NCBI GenBank assembly: GCA_944392705.1
Contig: CALXXO010000006.1
Location: 1 to 38,373, forward strand
Origin: an uncultured Spirochaetaceae bacterium
GTDB lineage: Bacteria; Spirochaetota; Spirochaetia; Sphaerochaetales; Sphaerochaetaceae
DNA length: 38,373 nt
Direction: 5' to 3'
This document shows positions 8,594 through 16,472 of the stretch, piece by piece. The notes under the pieces are model-generated. The model searched no databases and was not told the DNA's origin. It saw nothing but the letters and a program-made list of their open reading frames with translations. The position numbers and the translations under genes were made by a program. The first letter of the stretch is position 1, and every line of letters begins with the position of its first letter.

Positions 8594-9384
8594 AGCACCT
8601 CCTTGAGCTCTCCTGTAGTTAGTACAGGTGGAATAGATATACCTCTCTCTTTCAGCGATTCCCTTACTCTCACCGCAAATGGTGGTCTTACATCTGCTTT
8701 TCTGAGAAGGGAAACGGAACATAGAACTTCCCTAGGGCTTCCATCTGCTATCAGCTTGCCGCCGGAGAGGAGAATGACCCTGTCTGAATTAATGGCCTGA
8801 TCTGCACTATGTGTTATTGAAATTATCAGACGTTCTTTCCAGATATCCCCGACAAGGGCATCCATCTCTTTCCTGCCATCATCATCCAGCATGGAGAAAG
8901 ACTCATCCAGAAGCACTATATCTGGATTCACGGCAAGAGCCCCTGCAATCTGCGCTCTTTCCTTCTCTCCACCTGAGAGAGTCTGGGGAACACGCTTCCT
9001 GAAATCAGAAAGGGAAACGGCAGAAAGGCTTCTGGAAACAATCTGATCGATATTCTCCATTTCATAGTTCTCTGGCCCGAATGCAGTATCCTCTTCAAGG
9101 ACGGGAGAGACAAACTGACTGTCCGGATCCTGGAAGATTATCGCGATGCTTTCCCTTATCTCCCTGATACTCTTTTCATCCTTCACAGAGATTCCATTGA
9201 CCAGGATATCGCCACGGCGAAGCGGCAAGAGCCCATCGATGAGCCTGACAAGCGTCGATTTACCAGATCCGTTAGATCCAAGTATTGAAATATGACAGCT
9301 CCCTTCAGCGCGAAATGACAGAGATGAAAGCACATCACCTCTGCCGTATGAGAAGGAAATATTATCAACAACAATCGAGGGCAA
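8578..9384 (-). CDS. ecfA1: ECF transporter ATPase EcfA1
   Basis: This is the second ABC ATPase of the ECF module, about 268 residues. Walker A GSNGSGKST is near residues 31-39, the Q-loop is FQDPDSQF, the signature is LSGGEKER and Walker B is IVLLDES; the last lacks the Pro of the usual DEPT, a change seen in some ECF ATPases. I prefer the TTG at 9384 because GAGG lies five bases upstream and the protein then begins PSIVVDNISFSYG, a standard ABC start. A GTG at 9399 is possible but has no Shine-Dalgarno sequence and lies inside a 16-base palindrome (9396-9411). Confidence 0.88.
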   Translation of the reverse strand: MPSIVVDNISFSYGRGDVLSSLSFRAEGSCHISILGSNGSGKSTLVRLIDGLLPLRRGDILVNGISVKDEKSIREIRESIAIIFQDPDSQFVSPVLEEDTAFGPENYEMENIDQIVSRSLSAVSLSDFRKRVPQTLSGGEKERAQIAGALAVNPDIVLLDESFSMLDDDGRKEMDALVGDIWKERLIISITHSADQAINSDRVILLSGGKLIADGSPREVLCSVSLLRKADVRPPFAVRVRESLKERGISIPPVLTTGELKEVLWNFR

Positions 9385-9395
9385 ACCAACCTCGG

Positions 9396-9411
9396 GCACT
9401 CTTCAGAGTGC
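9396..9411. repeat. 16-base palindrome at the ecfA1 start region
   Basis: GCACTCTTCAGAGTGC is a perfect inverted repeat. As minus-strand RNA it can form a six-pair stem closed by UGAA. It sits 11 bases before the preferred TTG start of ecfA1 and covers the alternative GTG. It could be a protein-binding site, an mRNA hairpin that affects translation, or chance; no T-run follows on the minus strand, so it is not an intrinsic terminator. Confidence 0.5.
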
Positions 9412-9439
9412 AGCTATCGATGGATTGAAAAGGAAGTCT

Positions 9440-9850
9440 TCAGACCTTGCAAACAGCTTCAGCTGCTTTTATGACGCCGTCAATCATAGCAGAGATAGAT
9501 GTATCCTGTACACCCACGACGAAGTTACCGCAGATATTAACAGGGATGAGAATCCTCTTCGCTCTTGATGAACCTACAGCTTCAGCCATCTTTGGAGTCA
9601 CTTCGCCGTACATACTGTCAGCGATGCATATGCCAATCGGCCCAACTATGATATCCGCACTTCTGGAGAGTACAACAACTGGATTCTCACCTGTAGCACC
9701 ATGATTGGCACCTGCTTTCAGCATCTGCTGGGTTGCTATGCTATTTGTACCTACCGCGTTTATCTCGGCCTCGGGGAAATGGGCTCTAAGAGCAGCGACT
9801 ATGGTCTTCCCCAGTCCTCCGCCCTGTCCATCTATAACAAGGATTTCCAT
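9440..9850 (-). CDS. DUF3842 family protein
   Basis: This 136-residue protein matches DUF3842, a small family of unknown function found mainly in Firmicutes and other anaerobes. Its N-terminal MEILVIDGQGGGLGK looks like a nucleotide-binding beta-alpha loop, and an IVGPIGICIADS segment follows around 66-77. The ATG at 9850 gives the normal family start, but it has no Shine-Dalgarno sequence and lies seven bases after a good promoter -10, so the mRNA may be leaderless. A GTG at 9892 overlapping the priA stop (GTGA) would add 14 residues by coupled translation. I can suggest no function. Confidence 0.8.
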   Translation of the reverse strand: MEILVIDGQGGGLGKTIVAALRAHFPEAEINAVGTNSIATQQMLKAGANHGATGENPVVVLSRSADIIVGPIGICIADSMYGEVTPKMAEAVGSSRAKRILIPVNICGNFVVGVQDTSISAMIDGVIKAAEAVCKV

Positions 9851-9857
9851 GCAAAAA

Positions 9858-9886
9858 ATAATCGCAAAGAGATCAATTAGAGTCAA
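9858..9886 (-). promoter_or_regulatory. Putative promoter of the DUF3842-ECF segment
   Basis: On the minus strand TTGACT (9881-9886) is separated by exactly 17 bases from GATTAT (9858-9863). The -10 ends seven bases before the ATG at 9850, so transcription would start at or next to the start codon. It lies in the short gap after priA and could give the DUF3842, ECF, kinase, def and fmt genes their own transcript inside the long cluster. Confidence 0.5.
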
Positions 9887-9888
9887 TC

Positions 9889-11856
9889 TCACATCAGAGA
9901 GATAGGATCCATATCGATTTCCATATATATAGATGAAGGTACCTTGTACATATCGAGAAGCTCATGGGTGAATTTAAGCAGGAGCGCTGCGCTAACTGAA
10001 CGAAGAAGGATATGGTACCTGTAATACTGGGCTTTCCTCTCGACAAGGCATGGTGACGGGGAGAATATCTCTATATCATCATACCCGCCCTTCTCTTCCA
10101 GTTTTTCGGCAAGAATCCCAACCTCTGACGCTGTTTTCTCAACCTTCTCTTCCGACTTTCCTCTGAAAGTGAGATTCAAAAGCCTTGAGAAAGGAGGAAA
10201 TCCAGTTGCTTTCCTCTCCTCGAGTTCCTTCCTGTAGAATGAGTCGAGGTCATTGTTTTCCACAGCTGTTATAGCAGAGGAAAAAGGCTGAGTAGTCTGA
10301 ATGATCACAAATCCATCATCCCTGTATCTTCCGGCCCTGCCCGCAACCTGATGCAGCAAATCGAAAGTGCGTTCAGAAGCCCTGAAGTCGGGGATGGCAA
10401 GGGATGAATCCGCATTCAGCACACCAATCAATGAGACCTTCGGGAAATTAAGCCCCTTTGCAATCATCTGAGTACCAAGGAGTATATCTATGCGTCCATC
10501 CCTGAATCCCTGGAGAATCTCCTGGGTCTTTCCCCTTCCGCTCTCTGCAACATCAGTATCCAGCCGTGCAATGCGGGCATAGGGAAAAAGCACTTTTGCT
10601 TCCTCCTCTATATTCTCAGTCCCGAAACCATGAGGAGAGAGATCTCTCGAATGGCACTCAGGACAGACTCTGACAAGAGGTTCTGAATAGCCGCAGGTAT
10701 GGCAGACAAGGCGGCCTTCCTTTTTATGGTAGGTCATTGAAACGGAGCAGTTCGGGCAGGTGATTATATGACCGCATTCACCACAGACATAATTGTATGT
10801 ATATCCGCGCCTGTTCAGGAAAAGGATTACACCTTTGTTTTCAGAAAGAGTTCTTCGGATTGCATTTTCCAGCTCCTTCGTGATGTTTCTCTTTTCTCGG
10901 AGACTGTTGACGACCATGACCTTTGGGTACTTTCCCTCGCCTATGCGCTCAGGCATATCGATTCGGTGAATCCTCTTCTCGGCCATCATATTCCAGGCTT
11001 CGAGGGAGGGAGTCGCAGAGCCCATTATAAGGACAGCATCCTCTTTTCTTGCCCTGTATTCGGCTATCTGCCGGGCATGGTAGCGTGGAGCGTTCCCTGA
11101 TTTATACGAAGTCTCATGCTCTTCATCTATTATGATAAGACCAAGCGATTTGAAAGGCGCGAAAACACTACTTCGTGCACCTATCACGATATCTATATCC
11201 CCGGACATTATCCCACGCCATGCAGCAAGGCGCTGAGATGGAGTCAATGAAGAATGAAGGATGGCCACACGTCCTGAGAATCTGGAATAGACCTCATCGG
11301 AAAGCTGCTCGGAAAGCGTTATCTCAGGAACCATATACAGTACCTGGCGCCCGGATGTTATCACATCTTCAGCCCTCCTGAGATATACCTCGCTCTTTCC
11401 GGATCCTGTGACACCGAAAAGATAGAATACCTTATCCTCCGAAGAGCGCAGCACATCCAGTGCATGGCGCTGGCAGCTGGAAAGATCTTCAATCGGCCTA
11501 AATGATGCGGGCTCGAAAAACGGACTGACCTCGCTCTCCCGCCTTCCTGAAGGAATCATCATAGAAAGGTTGAGTCCTGTCGGTGAGAAATACATCTTTC
11601 TCATCCAGCTGGCAAGGTCAAGAAGAGAATGGGTGAAGACAGGTTCCTTGTCTATAACCCTGTCAATCGCCTTCAGCTCATAATCCCCCTCAGGCTTATC
11701 CTCTCCCACTTCGATGATATAGCCTGTCATCTTCCTGCGGCCGAAAGAAACTGCAGCACGTACGCCGAACACAGCTTTATCCTCCAGCTCGCTAGGTACT
11801 ATGTAGCTGTATTCAGCTTCATATGGAAGATCTAGGAGAACTCTGGCATACTTCAC
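9889..11856 (-). CDS. priA: Primosomal protein N' (replication restart helicase)
   Basis: PriA binds stalled replication forks and reloads the replisome. The 655-residue protein has an N-terminal DNA-binding region, Walker A GVTGSGKS at 148-155, DEEH at 244-247, and a zinc-binding insert with paired cysteines (CGECGH, CPNC, CHTC, CPEC) near 365-405, followed by the second helicase lobe with GTQMIAKGLNFP and QVAGRAGR motifs. It is somewhat shorter than the E. coli protein (732), mostly at the N-terminus. The start is GTG at 11856, overlapping the upstream stop as GTGA; a GGAGG lies ten bases before it. Confidence 0.95.
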   Translation of the reverse strand: MKYARVLLDLPYEAEYSYIVPSELEDKAVFGVRAAVSFGRRKMTGYIIEVGEDKPEGDYELKAIDRVIDKEPVFTHSLLDLASWMRKMYFSPTGLNLSMMIPSGRRESEVSPFFEPASFRPIEDLSSCQRHALDVLRSSEDKVFYLFGVTGSGKSEVYLRRAEDVITSGRQVLYMVPEITLSEQLSDEVYSRFSGRVAILHSSLTPSQRLAAWRGIMSGDIDIVIGARSSVFAPFKSLGLIIIDEEHETSYKSGNAPRYHARQIAEYRARKEDAVLIMGSATPSLEAWNMMAEKRIHRIDMPERIGEGKYPKVMVVNSLREKRNITKELENAIRRTLSENKGVILFLNRRGYTYNYVCGECGHIITCPNCSVSMTYHKKEGRLVCHTCGYSEPLVRVCPECHSRDLSPHGFGTENIEEEAKVLFPYARIARLDTDVAESGRGKTQEILQGFRDGRIDILLGTQMIAKGLNFPKVSLIGVLNADSSLAIPDFRASERTFDLLHQVAGRAGRYRDDGFVIIQTTQPFSSAITAVENNDLDSFYRKELEERKATGFPPFSRLLNLTFRGKSEEKVEKTASEVGILAEKLEEKGGYDDIEIFSPSPCLVERKAQYYRYHILLRSVSAALLLKFTHELLDMYKVPSSIYMEIDMDPISLM

Positions 11857-12542
11857 CCCTTTCTGTCCTCCGTTCCTATGCTCTTCCTGATAAACAGCAT
11901 ATCATTCCATATTGCTCTCTGAAGAGATGGGGCTCTAAGGTAATCGCCAGGAGTATATGTAACGAAAACCGGGATGTGGTTCACCACGAATTTTCTATTC
12001 CTGAGCATGGCCATCGGCATATCCTTTCTGAGCATATAGGATGCGGTTTCATGGCCAAGGAGAACCATGGCTTCAGGGTTTATTATCTTCATCTCCTCTC
12101 TGAGCGTGCTGCGGCATTCATCGGCAGCTTCAGCTGAAAACTCCCCCACTGGGCATTTGATCAAAGTCGTGAGCGCCCATTCCCCTTCCTCTAAGAGGAG
12201 GGAAAGCTTCCACCAGGCTCTGAATTTCTCAAGGCTTTCAGGAGTGAATATCATATCGCCTTCGGGAAATGGAGCGATGAAAAGCACCTTGGGATTGATT
12301 TTTATCACAGGTTCCGCAAATACCCTTCGCTTCGAAAATCCCTGGCAGAGGTGGCAGGATGCCGATTCAGTGTAAAGTGCCGTTAGCGGGGACTGTGTCT
12401 TCTTCTCAACCTTCTTACCCGCAGGATCTTTGAGGGTATATGACACATATGGCACCTCGTCTCCGAGGTTATCGGAGAGAAGCAAGCGCTCGGCATCGTC
12501 GAGGAGGGACAAGAAATAACCTTCGCTGAATTTATCGCCCAT
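11853..12542 (-). CDS. Uracil-DNA-glycosylase-like Fe-S protein with altered active site
   Basis: This 229-residue protein follows the plan of family 4/5 uracil-DNA glycosylases. Four cysteines that fit a [4Fe-4S] cluster are present: Cys63 and Cys66 (CHLC), Cys130 (IKCPV) and Cys143. The central strands VLFIAPFP (86-93), ALTTLIKC and AMVLLGHETA also align by eye. However, motif A, normally GEAPG, reads APFPEGD, and the motif B region, normally HPS, reads YTPGDYL, so activity on uracil is doubtful. The ATG at 12542 follows GGAGGAG and overlaps the truA stop by 11 bases. It may be a related glycosylase with another substrate or a non-catalytic DNA-binding protein. Confidence 0.7.
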   Translation of the reverse strand: MGDKFSEGYFLSLLDDAERLLLSDNLGDEVPYVSYTLKDPAGKKVEKKTQSPLTALYTESASCHLCQGFSKRRVFAEPVIKINPKVLFIAPFPEGDMIFTPESLEKFRAWWKLSLLLEEGEWALTTLIKCPVGEFSAEAADECRSTLREEMKIINPEAMVLLGHETASYMLRKDMPMAMLRNRKFVVNHIPVFVTYTPGDYLRAPSLQRAIWNDMLFIRKSIGTEDRKG

Positions 12543-13374
12543 ACTCCTCCTCGAACCACTGGTACTTTGAACTGTCATAGCTAACATCGGCAAGATACAA
12601 GCCATCTGGAGGGGCTGTACGTAGCGCAAGACTCCTGTCTTTACTCTCCAGCCGGTTCCTGAACGCAGCAACGCTCTCGGACGCAAGGGAAGCATGAATC
12701 ATAGTTCCGACCATGCTCCTCACCTGATGATAAAGATAGGCATTCCCTGCTGTCCTGTATCTCAGTATCGGAGAGGAAAAGCTATCATGTATCATATCCC
12801 ACTCGGATACGTAGATATCGCGGACTTTGGAAACCGAAGGGTCTTTTGCCGCAGCATATGTAGTAAAATCATGAGTACCCTGAAGCACTGCAGCATATTC
12901 ATTAAGCAGAGCGATATCAGGGAGTGTCTTGAAGCCTGCAATCCTTCCATCATCCCATGGGAGCATGGCACTTATCGGTTTTGCAAGATACCAGTATTCC
13001 CTGGACATTGTCGAGAAACGTGCATGGAATCCCTCGGGAGCTTCCTCAGAAGAGAGAATCCTTATGCTTTTCGGAAGCCTGGTGTTGAGAATCAGGGCAT
13101 ATGTCTCCGGCTTTATGGTAGATGCTGTGTCGAAATGACAGACCTGGGAGAGAGCATGAACTCCCCTGTCTGTACGACCAGAGCCATAGACCATTGTCTC
13201 CGTCCCGAAAAGCTCGGACAGGCATGATGATATGGTTCCCTGGACTGAAACAGCATTTCCCTGTGCCTGCCATCCATGATAGAAAGAGCCATCATAAGCT
13301 ACGCGTAGCTTAATCCGAATCTCGCCCTCTGCAGGTAGGCTGTATGTTTCCGGACGCTTCCAATCACTCCGCAT
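12532..13374 (-). CDS. truA: tRNA pseudouridine synthase A
   Basis: TruA makes pseudouridine at positions 38-40 of tRNA anticodon arms. The catalytic Asp69 is in GRTDRGVHA, VAYDGSFYHGWQ (about 25-36) precedes it, and RYRTAGNAYLYHQVRSMVG-type sequence in the C-terminal half is typical. The ATG at 13374 overlaps acpS by 11 bases and has only a weak Shine-Dalgarno sequence; it leaves about 20 more N-terminal residues than most TruA proteins, so a later non-ATG start is possible. Confidence 0.93.
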   Translation of the reverse strand: MRSDWKRPETYSLPAEGEIRIKLRVAYDGSFYHGWQAQGNAVSVQGTISSCLSELFGTETMVYGSGRTDRGVHALSQVCHFDTASTIKPETYALILNTRLPKSIRILSSEEAPEGFHARFSTMSREYWYLAKPISAMLPWDDGRIAGFKTLPDIALLNEYAAVLQGTHDFTTYAAAKDPSVSKVRDIYVSEWDMIHDSFSSPILRYRTAGNAYLYHQVRSMVGTMIHASLASESVAAFRNRLESKDRSLALRTAPPDGLYLADVSYDSSKYQWFEEEYGR

Positions 13375-13720
13375 CTTCTGCAACCACCATAGCAACAGCA
13401 GCTTCCCTCTCATGGCTCATCGACAGATGCAGCGTAAGGGAAGAAGCTAGCTCCTTAGCTCGCCCGGAAAGGCTGAAATAGGGTTTGCCTTTATCATCTT
13501 CCAGGATTTCAATTTCAGTAAGGGAGAACCCGACAATACCAGTACCAAGGGCCTTTGCGAATGCTTCCTTTGCGGCGAACCGCACGGCAAAGTATTCCGC
13601 AGAGCGGCTTGGCGCTTTAGCAATCTCGGATCCAGTGAACATCCTCGACAGAAGCTTCTCCCCCATTCCTTCAAAGCGCTCGGGGGATGAGATATCAACG
13701 CCGATACCTCTTATCATCAT
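13364..13720 (-). CDS. acpS: Holo-[acyl-carrier-protein] synthase
   Basis: AcpS moves the phosphopantetheine arm from CoA to apo-ACP, which fatty acid synthesis needs. The 118 residues have the two family motifs: GIGVDI with metal ligand Asp9, and RFAAKEAFAKALGTG with Glu52. Two adjacent ATG codons begin the gene (13720 and 13717); the second has the better spacing from GGAG (five bases). The gene overlaps the stop of the YbbR gene upstream and truA downstream. Confidence 0.94.
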   Translation of the reverse strand: MMIRGIGVDISSPERFEGMGEKLLSRMFTGSEIAKAPSRSAEYFAVRFAAKEAFAKALGTGIVGFSLTEIEILEDDKGKPYFSLSGRAKELASSLTLHLSMSHEREAAVAMVVAEDAE

Positions 13721-14109
13721 TTCTCCTCGAAGAGTATTCTCACAGTCGATGGACGTGAGCTTACGACAAGACCATCGCGTGTGTAGATATCATCGCGGTA
13801 ATCCAGGGCAACCGGAACCCTAACAATTCCCGCACCATCAACTGAGGAGAAATCCGCAGTTGCAGTTATAGCAGAAGGATCCACCAGATAGATTATGCTA
13901 TCAGGTCCTGTAATGACGGCATCCACAGTATCCGGGACAAGCGATGCTGCATTGTAATTCTCGGGGAGAATGACGTTAAGCGGCAGTGTCACAACCCTGT
14001 CATGGACATTCATGAAACGCACAGACAGCACAATAAAGAGCGCTGCAAGGAATGAGAAGATCTTCGGTATCCAGTTCTGGAATGCGGAGGAAAGTGCTTT
14101 GCTCTTCAT
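13717..14109 (-). CDS. YbbR-domain membrane protein (CdaR-like partner of CdaA)
   Basis: This 130-residue protein has one N-terminal transmembrane segment (about 15-33) followed by a single YbbR domain, so most of it should lie outside the inner membrane. The neighbouring cdaA gene, overlapping by ATGA, makes it the likely CdaR-type regulator of diadenylate cyclase. Known CdaR proteins usually carry three or four YbbR domains, so this is a minimal form. In many Firmicutes glmM follows; here acpS follows instead. Confidence 0.8.
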   Translation of the reverse strand: MKSKALSSAFQNWIPKIFSFLAALFIVLSVRFMNVHDRVVTLPLNVILPENYNAASLVPDTVDAVITGPDSIIYLVDPSAITATADFSSVDGAGIVRVPVALDYRDDIYTRDGLVVSSRPSTVRILFEEK

Positions 14110-14933
14110 ATTGCATTCTCTCCTTCACCACCTTCTGCCTTCTGCTGCGGTTCATCTGGAAGAACATCCCTATAGCTCAGGAGCTTCAGAAGGGTCTTTT
14201 TTATTGTCTCCGACGAAAGGTCATAGTAAATATTCGCATTATATGCCAGAGAGATGGCACCTGTTTCCTCTGATACCACAAGGATTACAGCATCGGACTC
14301 CTCCGCAAGGCCAAGCGATGCCCTGTGCCTTGTTCCGAACGTCGCTTTTATATTCCTCTGCTCCGAAAGGGGAAGATAACAGGCTGCGTATGTTATACGT
14401 CCACCTTGAACGACACACGCACCGTCGTGCAGTGGAGTATCGTGATCGAATATGGTGAGAATCAACGTGGATGAGAGATCCGCATTCAGCTTTGTACCGG
14501 AATCGAGTATTGACTGTATATCGGTATGGCGGGGGAAGACTATAAGAGCACCCCTTTTCTTCTCAACCAGTATATTGCAGGCATTCAGTATCGAATCAAT
14601 CTGGTCCCCGGTTGTCTGCTGCCCCCTGAAAAGCCTTGACTTCCTTGTGAATGAAGAGGAAAAAGCCCTCCTAAGCTCTGGATGATAGAAAACACAAAGC
14701 AGCATCAGGAATGGGACAATCAAGGTGTTGATGATTGATGTCAGCACATCCAGGCGCAGAACCACGCACAAGAGATAGACAACGGCGATGCCGAAAAGCA
14801 GCCCGAAGACTTCTGTAGCTTTTGTATCGGATATGGCGATATAGAATCTGTATATGACAAAGGTGAGAACAGCTATCTCAACCCCCATCCTCAGATACTC
14901 CGACCATTCCAAACCAGCAAAGACCTGAAACAC
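14106..14933 (-). CDS. cdaA: Diadenylate cyclase CdaA
   Basis: CdaA joins two ATP molecules into c-di-AMP, a second messenger that in other bacteria controls potassium and osmolyte balance and cell-wall status. The 275 residues show three N-terminal membrane helices (about 17-34, 41-60, 66-83) and a DAC domain with DGA at 170-172 (in HDGA) and RHR at 202-204. The start is GTG at 14933 with AAGGAG six bases upstream, directly after the glpK stop (TGAGTG). A YbbR partner gene follows. Confidence 0.94.
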   Translation of the reverse strand: MFQVFAGLEWSEYLRMGVEIAVLTFVIYRFYIAISDTKATEVFGLLFGIAVVYLLCVVLRLDVLTSIINTLIVPFLMLLCVFYHPELRRAFSSSFTRKSRLFRGQQTTGDQIDSILNACNILVEKKRGALIVFPRHTDIQSILDSGTKLNADLSSTLILTIFDHDTPLHDGACVVQGGRITYAACYLPLSEQRNIKATFGTRHRASLGLAEESDAVILVVSEETGAISLAYNANIYYDLSSETIKKTLLKLLSYRDVLPDEPQQKAEGGEGENAI

Positions 14934-16445
14934 TCAACTCTCCTTATCAGACGGCATCCAGCCAAGGGTGCAACGCACAGCCTTATTCCAGAATCCTACC
15001 TTGTTTTCCCTCTCCTTGTCATCCATTGTAGGAAGCCATCTCATCTGCTCCTTCCAATACTTTCCAACCTCCTCACGGCTCTTCCACACCCCCATCGTAA
15101 GTCCTGCAGCATAAGCAGCACCCAGCGATGTGGTCTCCACAATCTGAGGTCTTATCACGGGGACTCTCATGATATCAGCTTGGAATGCCATGAGAGGAAT
15201 GGAGTTCGTCATTCCCCCATCGACCTTGAGGCTCTGGATTTTTATCCCGCTGTCCTGCTCCATTACAGAGAAAATATCATTTGCCTGGAATGCGGTGGCT
15301 TCAAGCACAGCCCTGCAGATATGAGCCCTTGTAGCATATCCAGTAAGACCTGCAATCACTCCACGGGCATCGCTTCTCCAGTATGGAGCAAACAGGCCGG
15401 AAAAAGCCGGCACTATGTATACGCCACCGTTATCCGGGACGGATGCGGCAAGAGCATCGAGCTCCTTTGGAGATGAGACCATCTTGAGCTGGTCGCGAAT
15501 CCACTGGACAAGTGACCCTGCAACAGCAATTGAACCCTCCAATGCGTAGCTTATACCCTCTCCCTCTATCCTGTAAGCTGCAGTGGTAAGAAGGCCATGG
15601 GAAGAGAAACAAGGCTCATTGCCCACATTGGTGAGAAGGAAGCAACCGGTACCATAAGTACACTTGGACTCGCCCTTCGAGAAACAGGCCTGGCCGAAGA
15701 GCGCAGCCTGCTGGTCTCCGAGGATTCCTGCGACAGGAACTGAAGCACCGACAGGTCCATCTGGATCGGTATAGCCATAGACACAGCCTGAGGAGGAGAC
15801 AATCTCGGGCAGAAGCTCTCTTTCTATCCCCGTAAGCTCTAGAAGCTTATCGTCCCACTCTCCCTTCCTTATATCCATCAGCATATACCTGGATGCATTT
15901 GTAACATCCGTAACAATGGCACTGCAGCCTGTAAGCCTTGCCGTAAGATAGGTGTCCATTGTACCGAAGACAATATCGCCTTTATCAGCAGCGCGTCTCA
16001 CCTTCTGTATATTGTCCAGAAGCCAGCGTATTTTGCTTGCTGAGAAATATGGGGAATACAGAAGTCCCGTCCTGTCCCTCAGCTCATCCTCGCTAAGAAC
16101 CGACGAAAGCTCCTTGATATAATCTGCGCCCCTCATATCCTGCCAGACGATAGCATTGTAAATTGGACGGCCAGTTGTCCTGGAGAAAGGTACTATTGTT
16201 TCCCTCTGGTTAGTTATACCTATACAGGAGAGATCTGAACCATTCAATCCAGCCTTCTCTATAGCATCGGATATGACGGTGGATGTATTTTTCCAGATTT
16301 CCTCAGCATCGTGCTCCACCCAGCCCGGACGGGGGAAAATCTGGCGGTGTTCAAGCTGGGAGGAAGAGACGATATTCCCTTCCTCGTCGAATATCATGAA
16401 ACGGGTGCTTGTAGTACCCTGATCAATAGAACCTACATACTTCAC
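14934..16445 (-). CDS. glpK: Glycerol kinase
   Basis: GlpK phosphorylates glycerol to glycerol 3-phosphate, trapping it in the cell. The 503 residues match the family length, with the phosphate-binding DQGTTSTR near 8-15, the HRQIFPRPGWVEHDAEEI region near 33-50, and NGGVYIVPAFSGLFAPYW-type sequence in the C-terminal half. No facilitator or GlpD gene is in the window. The start is GTG at 16445 with no Shine-Dalgarno sequence; an extended -10 lies six bases upstream, so the message may be leaderless, though read-through from the M16 gene is also likely across the 27-base gap. Confidence 0.95.
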   Translation of the reverse strand: MKYVGSIDQGTTSTRFMIFDEEGNIVSSSQLEHRQIFPRPGWVEHDAEEIWKNTSTVISDAIEKAGLNGSDLSCIGITNQRETIVPFSRTTGRPIYNAIVWQDMRGADYIKELSSVLSEDELRDRTGLLYSPYFSASKIRWLLDNIQKVRRAADKGDIVFGTMDTYLTARLTGCSAIVTDVTNASRYMLMDIRKGEWDDKLLELTGIERELLPEIVSSSGCVYGYTDPDGPVGASVPVAGILGDQQAALFGQACFSKGESKCTYGTGCFLLTNVGNEPCFSSHGLLTTAAYRIEGEGISYALEGSIAVAGSLVQWIRDQLKMVSSPKELDALAASVPDNGGVYIVPAFSGLFAPYWRSDARGVIAGLTGYATRAHICRAVLEATAFQANDIFSVMEQDSGIKIQSLKVDGGMTNSIPLMAFQADIMRVPVIRPQIVETTSLGAAYAAGLTMGVWKSREEVGKYWKEQMRWLPTMDDKERENKVGFWNKAVRCTLGWMPSDKES

Positions 16446-16451
16446 GAGTAT

Positions 16452-16460
16452 AGTATATCA
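16452..16460 (-). promoter_or_regulatory. Putative extended -10 promoter for glpK
   Basis: On the minus strand TGATATACT fits an extended -10 (TG-N-TATACT). No good -35 is seen 16-18 bases upstream. The element ends six bases before the GTG start of glpK, so the transcript would begin at or very near the start codon. A second overlapping TATACT follows directly. Confidence 0.4.
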
Positions 16461-16472
16461 CAGCAGAAGCCC

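Noticed and set aside
9437-9444. TCTTCAGA repeated at 9400-9407 and 9437-9444
   Set aside because: Eight bases, one copy inside a palindrome and one at the end of a coding region; too short to mean anything.
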